Shown here: positions 26,282 through 35,300 of the stretch, piece after piece
Position numbering within the stretch: position 1 is the first letter of the stretch
Layout: every line of letters begins with the position of its first letter
Source: Planctomycetota bacterium
GTDB lineage: Bacteria > Planctomycetota > Planctomycetia > Pirellulales > UBA1268
DNA length: 57,456 bases
Assembly (NCBI GenBank): GCA_003669605.1
Contig: QWOP01000040.1
Location: 1-57,456, forward strand
Reading direction: 5' to 3'
Notes under the pieces: generated by a model
Database searches by the model: none
What the model was told of the DNA's origin: nothing
What the model saw: only the letters and a program-made list of their open reading frames with translations
Translations under genes and position numbers: made by a program

Positions 26282-26725
26282 ATGGACATCACCGAGGTAC
26301 GGATCAAGCTCATCGACGATCCCTCTGAGCGCTTGCTCGCCTTCTGTTCAATCACGCTCTCCGGCGCCTTTGTCGTCCGCGATCTGAAGATCATCGTCGG
26401 GCCGACCGGACCGTTCGTCGCCATGCCCAGCCGGAAACTCTCGAGCCATTGTTCGGGCTGTGGATTCAAAAATTCGCTCCGCGCTGTGTTCTGCAACCAG
26501 TGCGGCCGCAGGCAACCCGAGATCACCGTGCCCCGTGATGGCGAGGGGAGGCCGAGGCTCTACGCCGACATCGCGCACCCCATCAATGCCTCGTCGCGGG
26601 AAACGATTCAGAAGAGGGTGGTGAGCGAGTTTGAGGCGGAACTCGAACGGGCCAAGCAGCCCGGCTATGTCTCCCGCTATGACGAGATCGGTGACGAGGA
26701 GCAGCGGCAGCCGCGGCACGGCTGA
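26282..26725 (+). CDS. spoVG: SpoVG-domain protein with inserted zinc ribbon
   Basis: 147 aa. The SpoVG fold, a small RNA/DNA-binding regulator in Firmicutes, is split. The first half [11 protein letters not shown] ... [18 protein letters not shown] ... PFVAMPSRK matches the normal N-terminal part, and [24 protein letters not shown] matches the normal C-terminal part. Between them, at residues about 53-92, is an insertion with C57-x2-C60 and C71-x2-C74 ([19 protein letters not shown]), a rubredoxin-like zinc ribbon. In Bacillus SpoVG these two halves are joined by only a few residues. A strong purine-rich site (AGGGGAGAT) precedes ATG 26282. Likely a nucleic-acid-binding regulator; what it regulates is unknown. 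Confidence 0.9.
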   Translation: MDITEVRIKLIDDPSERLLAFCSITLSGAFVVRDLKIIVGPTGPFVAMPSRKLSSHCSGCGFKNSLRAVFCNQCGRRQPEITVPRDGEGRPRLYADIAHPINASSRETIQKRVVSEFEAELERAKQPGYVSRYDEIGDEEQRQPRHG

Positions 26726-26817
26726 CAATGGAACGGGGCAGGCGGTGCTCGATGGTCTGGCAACATCTCCTCGGCGGCGAGGAGGCAACCGACGCGTCCC
26801 GCTGATCGATCGGGTGA

Positions 26818-27678
26818 TCAGCCGCCGCGGACATGAGCGTGGAAATCGGCGGCCAGCCGCTTGGTGATCGGGCCGGGAATCCCATCGCCGATCTTCCGGC
26901 CGTCGATCTCCACTACCGGCACCACCTCTGCTGCCGTGCCGGTGATAAACATCTCATCGGCGGTGTACAGATCGTGGCGGGTGAGTGTCGCCTCGCGGCA
27001 GTCGATGCCGGCTGTCTTTGCCAGATCCATCACGGCGCCGCGGGTGATCCCCTCCAGGATCCCGGCATCGGGTGGAGGAGTGAGCACGATCCCCCTCCGC
27101 ACGGCGAACACGTTATCGGCCGTGCACTCGGCGACCTCGCCTTTGTGGTTGAGCATCAGGGCCTCGACGCAGCCAGCTTGCTGCCCCTCGAGCTTGGCCA
27201 TGATGTTGTTGAGGTAGTTGAGCGACTTGATCCGTGGCGAGAGTGTGGCTGGATGGGAGCGCTGCGTGGCCGCGGTCACGATCCGCAGGCCGCGGTCGTA
27301 GAGCTCGCGTGGATAGAGGCTGATGGTGTCGGCAATGATGATCACCTGCGGATTCTTCGTCCGGGCCGGGTCGAGCCCGAGCGTGCCGGCGCCGCGGGTG
27401 ATGACGAGGCGGACATAGCCGTCGGGGAGCTGGTTGGCGGCGAGGGTCTCATCGACTGCGTGGGCGAGCGCCTCTTTCCCAATCGGAATCTCAAGGGCAA
27501 TCGCCCGGGCGCTGTCCCACAGCCGATCGAGGTGCGCCTGCATGCGGAACACCCGCCCGGAATAGGCCCGCATCCCCTCGAAGACGCCGTCACCGTAGAG
27601 CAGGCCGTGGTCGAAGACGCTGACGCGTGCCTGCTCCTCGGGAACGAGGCGGTCATTGAGGTAGACGATGCGGGACAT
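26818..27678 (-). CDS. Class IV aminotransferase, IlvE-like
   Basis: 286 aa PLP enzyme of fold type IV. Seen: FDHGLLYGDGVFEGMRAY near residue 25, RLVITRGAGTLGLDP, the PLP-binding lysine in RIKSLNYLNNIMAKLE, EALMLNHKGEVAECTADNVF (phosphate-binding region), GILEGITRGAVMDLA and DEMFITGTAAEVVPV. This fits a branched-chain amino acid aminotransferase, which makes Val, Leu and Ile from their keto acids; D-amino acid aminotransferase or aminodeoxychorismate lyase belong to the same fold but lack this exact combination. ATG 27678 (MSRIVYLN) gives the usual family length; earlier starts add an atypical leader. It lies 86 nt downstream of the LolD-like gene on the same strand. Confidence 0.88.
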   Translation of the reverse strand: MSRIVYLNDRLVPEEQARVSVFDHGLLYGDGVFEGMRAYSGRVFRMQAHLDRLWDSARAIALEIPIGKEALAHAVDETLAANQLPDGYVRLVITRGAGTLGLDPARTKNPQVIIIADTISLYPRELYDRGLRIVTAATQRSHPATLSPRIKSLNYLNNIMAKLEGQQAGCVEALMLNHKGEVAECTADNVFAVRRGIVLTPPPDAGILEGITRGAVMDLAKTAGIDCREATLTRHDLYTADEMFITGTAAEVVPVVEIDGRKIGDGIPGPITKRLAADFHAHVRGG

Positions 27679-27764
27679 AGCGGAGACCTTCGCGGGAGCA
27701 GCCATCCGGCTGCGGGGACTCGGGAAACGAAGAAACAGCAAGTGCGGCCTGGGCCAAGCCGTGG

Positions 27765-28481
27765 TCAGAGCCCTTCAACCCGCCCGGATACCAGTCGCAC
27801 GATCCGGTCGGCCCGCCGTGCAATCGACTGATCGTGTGTGACGAGAACTATAGAAAGCCCATCATCGCGGTTCAACTCGCAGAGGGCGTCGAGAATCCCC
27901 GCACCACTGGCCTCGTCGAGATTTCCGGTGGGCTCGTCAGCCAGGAGCAACCGCGGCCGGGCCACGAGGGCCCGGGCGATCGCGACGCGCTGCATCTCCC
28001 CGCCAGACAATTGCCGTGGCTTGTGGTGGAGGCGGGCGCTGAGACCGAATCGGCAGAGGAGTTCCTCGGCCCGTCGTCGGGCCTCTTTCCGGTGGCGGAA
28101 CCAGGCCCCAACCCCATGCCGGACAAGCAGCGGAGCGAGCACATTCTCCAGGGCGTTGAGTTCTGGGAGGAGGTGGTACGCCTGGAACACCATGCCAATG
28201 TCGGTGTTCCGCAGCCGGTCGCGGCGGGAGGCGGGAAGGTTGTCGATCCGTTCGCCCCCTAACAGCACCTCGCCCCCATCGGGCGAGTCGAGCAGTCCCA
28301 TGAGATGGAGGAGCGTGCTTTTGCCCGATCCGCTCTGGCCGATGACAGCCACGAAGCCGCTCGGCGGGCACTCGAAATCGACGCCGCGGAGCACCTCCAG
28401 CATGCCGCCGCCGGAGCGGTAGGCTTTGTGGATTCCCCGCACCTCCAGCAGCGGTGCCTCCATCCGACTGGTATCAATCAT
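27765..28481 (-). CDS. lolD: LolD-like lipoprotein-release ABC ATPase
   Basis: 238 aa ATPase: Walker A GQSGSGKSTL, Q-loop VFQAYHLLPELNALENV, signature LSGGEMQRVAIARAL, Walker B RLLLADEPTGNLDE, H-loop VTHD. The 'ADEPTGNLD' and 'VFQ.YHLLPEL' contexts are those of the LolD/MacB/FtsE branch. Its start overlaps the stop of the LolC-like permease gene by 8 bp, so the two are translationally coupled and should work as a complex. LolCDE extracts outer-membrane lipoproteins from the inner membrane for transfer to LolA. Caution: MacB-type or other FtsX-linked roles are possible because no LolA or LolB is in the window. Confidence 0.88.
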   Translation of the reverse strand: MIDTSRMEAPLLEVRGIHKAYRSGGGMLEVLRGVDFECPPSGFVAVIGQSGSGKSTLLHLMGLLDSPDGGEVLLGGERIDNLPASRRDRLRNTDIGMVFQAYHLLPELNALENVLAPLLVRHGVGAWFRHRKEARRRAEELLCRFGLSARLHHKPRQLSGGEMQRVAIARALVARPRLLLADEPTGNLDEASGAGILDALCELNRDDGLSIVLVTHDQSIARRADRIVRLVSGRVEGL

Positions 28482-30150
28482 GGCGCAGCGCCTCCACAGG
28501 GTGTAGACGCGCCGCCCGCAGGGCCGGCAGCACGCTGGCGGCCACCGCAATCCCCACGGCGCCGGCGATGATCCACGCGATCGTGGCCGGATCGACGATC
28601 GTGGGGATACGGAAAAAGTAGTAGATCGAAGGATCAAAGACCCGTTCCCCCGTGCACCATTCGACGAGCACGCGGATGCGGTTGATGTTCCAGGTGATTC
28701 CCAGGCCCAGCGCCAGTCCTGCTCCGGCGCCGAGGAGACCGAGGAACAGGCCGTAGCCGAGAAAGATCCCGGCGATCCCGGCGGAACTCGCTCCCAGTGA
28801 CTTGAGAATGCCGATGTCGCGTGTCTTCTCGACGACGATCATGAAGAAAATCGCCAGAATCCCGAAGCCGGCCACGGCCACGATCATGAACAGCAGGATA
28901 TTGAGCACGGCCATCTCCATGTCAACCGCGGAGAGTAGCGGGCCCTGCTTGTCCTTCCAGGAGGAGACGGCGTACATGTCGGGAGGGAACGCGGAGCGGA
29001 GCCGATCGCGAACGGCGTCCAGGTCGGCGCCGGGGCGGAGGCGGATTTGGATCGAATTGACGCTCCCCACGCCGGTCTGGGGGTCGATCATTCCCCGCAT
29101 CCGTTCCAGTTGGCCGATCGGCACGAAGACGAAATTGGAGTCGTATTCGCTCATCTTGCTTTCGTAGAAATCGACGATTGTGAAGGTGTCGGTGACCGCC
29201 TTGGGGGGCGTGGCGGCGGTGGGAAAAGTGATTTTCACGTCGTCGCCGGGGAGCACCAGGAAGCGATCGACCCCTGAGGCGTCACGAAAACTCGCTAGCC
29301 CAATCCCGGGCACGATCCCGGTGAACTGTTCCTTCGCCATGTCCATCGTCCGCCCCTCCTCCGGCTTGGCGGCCTTGAAGGGGTCGACCGGAGCCGTCGG
29401 CGGATGGGCCTCGGCGGTGGGGGCCAGGGCCTCTTCGGGGGCGGGGGCGTTGTTGGTGGCCGCGAGGACCGCATCCACCTGGTGGTCGACTGGCCGCACC
29501 GGACCGCTGCTGTCGGCGCCACTGCTTTGCGAACCGCCATCGCCTGATCCACCGCCGGCCTGCTCTGTGCCGCGTTCCTGGGCCTGGCGCTCCCGCCAGA
29601 GGCGTTCCCGCTCCACCCGCATCCGCCGGTGGGGCCAGCCGGCCCCCTCGAGCGCCGGGCGGGTCGCCACCTGTGTCTCTCCCTTGGTCTGGCTGTCGAT
29701 CGTGTCGTAGCCCCCTTCGCGGAGATCGAACGAGAGTTGGCTGCGGTTGTCGGGGTGCTGGAGGTAGCGTCCGAAATCGCTCACCGCGGCGTGGGTCTTT
29801 TCGTCGATGCCGATGAGCATCACCTGCCGAGTCACCCATTGGCCGCGGACGTGGAAGTTGAGCATCGCCGGCACGGCAACTGTCGGCGTCATCCCTTCGA
29901 CATCGTCCCCGGCAGCCCGGCGAATCTCCTCCATGTGCCAGTCGGGGTCTTGGAAGCCGGAAAGCGAATGGCTCTCGAAGACCAAGTCGGAGAGGATGCC
30001 ATGGATCCTTGATTGCATCTCATGGGCGAAGCCGGCCATCACAGCGTTGACGACGATCATCGTCGCCACGCCGAGCGTCACGCTGATGACGCTTGCCAGC
30101 GCGATCCAGCGGGTGCGGAGATAGCGCCAGCAGAGGAGGAGCGTGTACAT
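28474..30150 (-). CDS. LolC/E-like ABC permease (FtsX family) with low-complexity periplasmic insert
   Basis: 558 aa. N-terminal helix with the typical start (WRYLRTRWIALASVISVTLGVATMIVVNAVM AGF region), a large periplasmic domain, and three C-terminal helices (LNILLFMIVAVAGFGILAIFFMIVVEKTRDIGILKSLGASS, then FLGYGLFLGLLGAGAGLALGLG, then IAGAVGIAVAASVLPALRAARLHPVEALRHD). This is the FtsX/LolE pattern, including the conserved cytoplasmic EKTRDIGILKSLGAS loop and the PALRAARLxPxEALR C terminus. About 100 residues (roughly 165-270) in the periplasmic domain are Gln/Gly/Ser/Pro/Ala-rich and look disordered, making the protein about 140 residues longer than E. coli LolC. The gene is 69 nt downstream of lysS. 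Confidence 0.88.
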   Translation of the reverse strand: MYTLLLCWRYLRTRWIALASVISVTLGVATMIVVNAVMAGFAHEMQSRIHGILSDLVFESHSLSGFQDPDWHMEEIRRAAGDDVEGMTPTVAVPAMLNFHVRGQWVTRQVMLIGIDEKTHAAVSDFGRYLQHPDNRSQLSFDLREGGYDTIDSQTKGETQVATRPALEGAGWPHRRMRVERERLWRERQAQERGTEQAGGGSGDGGSQSSGADSSGPVRPVDHQVDAVLAATNNAPAPEEALAPTAEAHPPTAPVDPFKAAKPEEGRTMDMAKEQFTGIVPGIGLASFRDASGVDRFLVLPGDDVKITFPTAATPPKAVTDTFTIVDFYESKMSEYDSNFVFVPIGQLERMRGMIDPQTGVGSVNSIQIRLRPGADLDAVRDRLRSAFPPDMYAVSSWKDKQGPLLSAVDMEMAVLNILLFMIVAVAGFGILAIFFMIVVEKTRDIGILKSLGASSAGIAGIFLGYGLFLGLLGAGAGLALGLGITWNINRIRVLVEWCTGERVFDPSIYYFFRIPTIVDPATIAWIIAGAVGIAVAASVLPALRAARLHPVEALRHD

Positions 30151-30219
30151 CGGGGGGCCGGCGAGGGTGGATTCGTGTGGGAGAGCGAGTGCGGGGAGAG
30201 CGGTGCGGGAGGCCGCCGT

Positions 30220-31704
30220 TCAACCCTCGGACTGGGGGCGGTGGATGGGGAACAGGATCACATCACGGATTGACGCCGATTGCGTGAGGAGCATCACGAG
30301 GCGGTCGATGCCAATCCCCAATCCCCCTGCTGGTGGCATGCCGTGGCGAAGCGCACGGATAAAATCTGTGTCCATGCGAGCCATCGATTCGTCGGATGCC
30401 AGCCCCGCCAATTGCGTGCGGAAGAGTTCCTCTTGGAGATCGGGATCGTTGAGCTCGGTGTAGGCGTTGGCCAGTTCCATTCCGGCGACATAGAGCTCGA
30501 AGCGCTCTGCGAGATGGGGCTGCCCACTCTTTCGCTTGGTGAGTGGGCAGATTGCGGCCGGATAGTCGATGACGAATGTCGGCGCCGAGAGCGTCCCCTC
30601 GCAGGTGGCCTCGAAGAGGTCGCTCTTCACTACATCGGGATGGCGGCCGGCGGTATCGATTCCCAGGGCAGCGGCTGCGGTGGTGATGCTCGCCGGATCG
30701 GTGGGATCGCAGCCGACGACCTCGCGGAGGAGGTCGTCGTACGTCGCCCGGCGGAAGGGCTTGGCGAGGTCGATCGCGTGCCCCATCCAGTGGACCGTTG
30801 ACGGCGTGCCGGCCACTTTCGCGGCATCGCGGATGATCGCCTCGGTGAGGTCCATCATCGTGGCGTAGTCGCCGTAGGCCTCGTAGGCCTCAAGCATCGT
30901 GAACTCGGGATTGTGACGCGGGCTCACCCCCTCGTTGCGGTAGACCCGTCCCAACTCGAAGACGCGTTCCATGCCGCCGACGAGGAGCCGCTTGAGATGC
31001 AATTCCAGCGCGATCCGCAGCACCAGCGGCATGTCGAGGGCGTTGTGGTGGGTCTTGAAGGGGCGAGCTGCGGCGCCGCCGGCGGAGTCTTGGAGCGTCG
31101 GTCCTTCCACTTCGAGGTAGCCGCGATCGAAGAGAGTCTGTCGGACCGAGGCGACGATTCGGCTGCGGGCGATGAACCGCTCGCGGACCCCCTCGCCATG
31201 GATCAGGTCGACGTAGCGCATCCGCTGCTTGAGTTCGGCATCGACCAGGCCATGGAACTTGTCGGGGGGCGTCTCGATCGACTTGGTGAGAAACGTGATC
31301 GCCGTCGCGAAGACCGTCATCTCGCCGGTCTTGGAGTAGCCGAGCCGTCCGTCGATGCCGATCAGGTCGCCGAGGTCGAGGCAGTCGACGAGTTTCCAGG
31401 CATCGGGGCCGACCTGCTTCTTGCCGAGCATGATCTGGATTCGCCCCGCCCGATCGGCGAGGCTGATAAAGACAAGGCTGCCGGCGCTCCGCAGGAGCAT
31501 GATTCGGCCCGCAACGCGGACGGTGGGGCCGTCGTCGGCAGCCGGCTCCCCCTCGGCGCGCCTCAACGGCTCGCCGAGGTGCCGCACATCTGCGATCGGC
31601 TGGGCGCCATCGAACCGGCTTCCCCAGGGATCGATTCCCAGGGCAGCGATTTTCAGCAGTTTGTCGCGACGGGCCTTTTCCAAGCCGGCGGCGGTGCCGG
31701 ACAT
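30220..31704 (-). CDS. lysS: Lysyl-tRNA synthetase, class II
   Basis: 494 aa from the chosen start. It charges tRNA-Lys with lysine at the expense of ATP. Seen: the N-terminal OB-fold anticodon-binding domain (VRVAGRIMLLRSAGSLVFISLADRAG), KFHGLVDAELKQRMRYVDLI, and class II motifs 1 (RSRIVASVRQTLFDRGYLEVEGP), 2 (FELGRVYRNEGVSPRHNPEFTMLEAYEAY) and 3 (GLGIGIDRLVMLL). GSAG in the OB fold replaces the more usual KxSF. The ATG at 31704 has AGGA 8-10 nt upstream; ATG 31761 would add 19 Pro/Ser-rich residues. It heads the minus-strand series lysS-lolC-lolD-aminotransferase. Confidence 0.94.
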   Translation of the reverse strand: MSGTAAGLEKARRDKLLKIAALGIDPWGSRFDGAQPIADVRHLGEPLRRAEGEPAADDGPTVRVAGRIMLLRSAGSLVFISLADRAGRIQIMLGKKQVGPDAWKLVDCLDLGDLIGIDGRLGYSKTGEMTVFATAITFLTKSIETPPDKFHGLVDAELKQRMRYVDLIHGEGVRERFIARSRIVASVRQTLFDRGYLEVEGPTLQDSAGGAAARPFKTHHNALDMPLVLRIALELHLKRLLVGGMERVFELGRVYRNEGVSPRHNPEFTMLEAYEAYGDYATMMDLTEAIIRDAAKVAGTPSTVHWMGHAIDLAKPFRRATYDDLLREVVGCDPTDPASITTAAAALGIDTAGRHPDVVKSDLFEATCEGTLSAPTFVIDYPAAICPLTKRKSGQPHLAERFELYVAGMELANAYTELNDPDLQEELFRTQLAGLASDESMARMDTDFIRALRHGMPPAGGLGIGIDRLVMLLTQSASIRDVILFPIHRPQSEG

Positions 31705-31891
31705 GGGTGTTCCTGAGGCGGGGGAGTTGTCGGGGGATGGATCGGGGGGCACTGCAGGCATGCTCGTCCCGGGCGGGAGGGAAGAAAGGGCGGAAGAGGG
31801 GAATTGTCCGGTGTGGGAGCAAAATCGAGAAGCCCAGTCGTGGGGGCGATCCGCGGCATTTTCCGGGCGAGCCAACGCTGTGGCGGCCGAG

Positions 31892-32338
31892 ATGCTCCTC
31901 CGGCAGGGATTCCCCCGGGTACAACACTCGGGAGACGCCGAGCCCTTCCCCCCTCAAGTCCAAACCGCGCACGTGCCTCCGCCCGCCCCGCCCGAACTGT
32001 TTTCGATCGAACTGCGGACCACGCGGTGGCGGGAACTCGTGGAGTGGTACCGGAGCGTGCTTGAGCTGCGCGTGCTGATTCGCGCCGTCGACGACGGCTA
32101 TGCCCTCCTGCAGGCGGGGACGGCGCGGCTGGCGATCCTCGACCGCCCGGAGACACCGCCGGCGAGCAACCGCTGGAGTCTGAGCTTCGAAGTCGCCGAT
32201 CTCGCCCTTTGCCGCAACAGGCTCCGTGCTGCCGGCGCTGTCGTCCATGACCTGCCGCCTGGGCAGGAGGGTTTTTTGGAGATCGTGACCCACGATCCCG
32301 ACGGCAACCGCCTCCGACTCTTCGCCTGGGGGGCGTAG
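31892..32338 (+). CDS. Glyoxalase/bleomycin-resistance-fold protein
   Basis: 148 aa. After about 35 non-conserved residues the protein shows one vicinal-oxygen-chelate module: FSIELRTTRWRELVEWYRSVLELRVLIR, YALLQAGTARLAIL, WSLSFEVADLALCRNRLRAAGAVV and FLEIVTHDPDGNRLRLFAW. The last block, with His-Asp-Pro-Asp-Gly-Asn, is diagnostic. Such small proteins act as lyases, isomerases or dioxygenases, or bind drugs; the metal ligands cannot be assigned here with certainty. Divergent from lysS and convergent with the TPR gene. Its TAG stop begins the second copy of the TAGCAGGCCGTGGA sequence. A start closer to the domain is possible. Confidence 0.8.
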   Translation: MLLRQGFPRVQHSGDAEPFPPQVQTAHVPPPAPPELFSIELRTTRWRELVEWYRSVLELRVLIRAVDDGYALLQAGTARLAILDRPETPPASNRWSLSFEVADLALCRNRLRAAGAVVHDLPPGQEGFLEIVTHDPDGNRLRLFAWGA

Positions 32339-32358
32339 CAGGCCGTGGAGAGACGGCC
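32336..32358. repeat. Truncated second copy of the stop-linked element
   Basis: TAGCAGGCCGTGGA (32336-32349) is identical to 24834-24847 and, as there, begins exactly at a gene's TAG stop. It forms its own 6-bp hairpin GGCCGT/ACGGCC (32341-32358). The longer inner part of copy 1 is missing. Confidence 0.5.
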
Positions 32359-32380
32359 CGCGAGAGCGGTTGAATCCGCG

Positions 32381-35300
32381 TTAATCCTCCGCGGTGACCG
32401 CCGCCGCCGCATTGCCGACGTCCAGCGGAGGAGCCTGGGAGACAGTCTCTGGCGGATCGAGCGTGCTTCCCGGCGCGCCTCCCTCCGTCATCCGTTGAAG
32501 TTCGGTTTCCAGCCGCTTGAGGCGGTCCCTGTCGGCCGGCCCAAGCCGCTGCTCGAGCAGTCCACGGTTCGTGGCGGCTTCGAGCGCCGCCCGGGCCTCG
32601 TCTGGGCTGCCGTTCTCGAACTGGGCCGTCGCAAGATGGAGGTATTTCCGGGCCGTGGGAACCAGGAGCGATTCCTGGAATTCCGAGATGGCACCGAAGA
32701 AATCGCCGGCTGCCAGGAGCACCAAGCCGTGGGTGTCGAGCACCTCAGGGTGTGGACCGATCTCGTCGATCGCCTCGTTCATCAACACCTTTGCCTCCTC
32801 GACCGTGTCTGGCCGGGCGAGGAGGAGGGCAAGATTGTTGGCCACCAGAGCCCTGGTCGCCGGAGGGATTTTTTCGCTGGTCAATGCACCGCGGCAGAGC
32901 CGTTCGGCCTCGTCTTCCTTGCCAATCAACTCCTTGATCGCACAGCCCTGGATCAACAGAGGGAGCGAGTCGGGGGCCTTTTCCTGCGCTGTGTTCCACC
33001 ACGACTCCACCCGACCATCAGCGATGGGGGACGGCGCGGCACCGTTATCGACGAGCACCTGGGTGCCGACGGTGATCCGTGCCATGGCGGGCAACTTGTC
33101 ACCGGCCGCCTCCAGGAGGTCGAGGGCCTCGTCACTTCGATGCTGTCTCCCCAGGAACGCTGCGCGGGCGAGAATACCCGCCGGGGAGGCCTCAGCGAAG
33201 GCGACCAGGATCCGATCCGCCTCCGCGATGAATCCCAGTTCCTCGCAGCGCTTCGCTACCGGAACGATCATGGCGGGGTTGAGCGACTGCATTGACTCCG
33301 GCGACACGAGTTTGTCGATGGCCTCCCTGGCGTCATCGTTGTTCCCACCCTTCGCTGCCGACTGCGCCTCAAGGAGGAGCGTGGCTGGGTTGTCGGGAGT
33401 GAGGGCCCGGATCTTGGCAAGGGAATTCCTCGCGTCGGCTATTTCTCCGTGCTCGAGCAGACGCTCTGCGATCACCGCATGGACGTGTGGGGGAAGACCG
33501 GGAGTGTCGGCAAGTTGAAGGAGCGCCTCACGGCACTCCTCCCAACGGTCGAGTTTCTCCCACAAAAGCGCCTGGGAGAGCCGATGGTCGAGCGAGAGCC
33601 GTTGCCTTGCGGCGAGATCCTCAAGGAGATCAGCGGCCCGCCTCCAGCATGGCGGCTCGACACGGTTGGACAGCAGGTTCACCTCGAGCAGGGTGTCATC
33701 GGCGGAGAGACGCCCCCGGGAATCGGCATTCTTCTCCAGGACCGCCACCCATTCGTCGAGTTCTCGGAAACTGGCCGTCCGCGCCATCAGTTCGGCGAAT
33801 GACCGTCGGGCCCAGGCGAGTGCTGGAGTGCCGATGGCCTCCGGCATATCGATGATCTGTTGGAGGGCAGGGCGGGCCTGCTCGGTGCGGCCGTTGCGGA
33901 GATAGAAGTCGGCCAGAAGCCGGCGCGGTCGCGGGGCGGTGGGCGCGGCGTCGACCGCCCCTCTGTAGAGAATCTCCGCTTTTGCTCGGTCGCCGAGGAG
34001 ATCCGCGGTGGTGGCGGTGAGGAGTTCCTTGTCGGGGCTTGCGAGCGCCGCCTGCCCCGTCCGCATCGATGCCTCAGCAGCCGGACGGTCGCCGCGGGCG
34101 GCCTGCGATTGGATCAGCGAAACCCAGACGTCGAGCCGGTCTGGGGCCACGGCAACCGCACGATCGAGGATCATCCGCGCCCGCACCTGCTCGCCGCAGC
34201 GGTTGAGCAGGGCAGCGAACCAGAGGAGTTGGTCCGGATCCGTGGCGTTGTTTGGCGTGAGGCGCTGACCACGGGCAATCGCCTCCGCGAAATGGCCGTC
34301 GCGGGCGTCGATGTCGGCGGCGGTGCGCATTGCCTCGATCCCGGTCGACTCCTGGTCGCCCGCCGAGAGGCTCAGCGCCTCGTCGAGCCGGCCGGCTCCA
34401 CGAAGGAGTCGTATGAGCATGTCGATCGACTCGGCATCATTCACGCCTTGCGAAACAAGCCGCTTGAGCCGATCGATCGCCAACTGGGATTCCCCCTGCT
34501 GCGTCTCGATTCCCGCTAGCATTCGCTGGATGATGAACCATTCCGGGCGGTCCTGCTCGGCGAGGAGCAGGAGCTCGCGAGCCCGGGAGAGATCGCGGCG
34601 ACCTGCGGGGGTAAGCTCCCGGAGGGAAGTGCTCTCCATGACCGGTTTGCCGTCTTCACTGTTTGGGGTTCCGCCGACTGCCCCGAGGACGAGCAGCATC
34701 GCCTCTGCCACCCGTGCCTCGGGCGCGTTGTCGCCAGCCAACTCCGTGAGTGCCTTGGCTTGTCGTGTCAATTTCTCCGCATTCCGCTCGCGGAGCGAGA
34801 TCCGCAGCAGCGTGATCCAGGTGCGGGCGTCGGTGGGATCACGCTCGAGGATCTTTTCCGAGAGCCGCTCGGCGTCGAGGAAATTGCCCTGCCCGACACG
34901 GATGTCGATGATCGCTGTCAGCACTCGCGTGGCATCGGTGGGGAGAAGTTGGGCGGCGATTGTTTCGATATCGCCGATCCTCGCCTCCGCGATCTCTCCC
35001 TGTTCTGCAGCGGCGATCGCCACGCCGACACTGAGCAGGTACGGGGAATGTTGGATCTCGATCGGCGCTTCGGCGAGAAGGGCCTCGGCCTCCTCCTTTC
35101 TGCCATCCGCCATCAGCAGCGTCGCCAGCCTGGCCACCACGGCCGGCGTGGCTGGATCGGCTGCGATCGCCGCGCGGAGGATGGCTTCCGCCGCTTCCAT
35201 CTCACCCCGGCGGGTGAGGACGTCGCAGCGGAGGATCGCTCCCCGGACCATCCCTACAGAGGGAGAGGATGTCAGCAAGTCGAGCAGACGATCGACGCTG

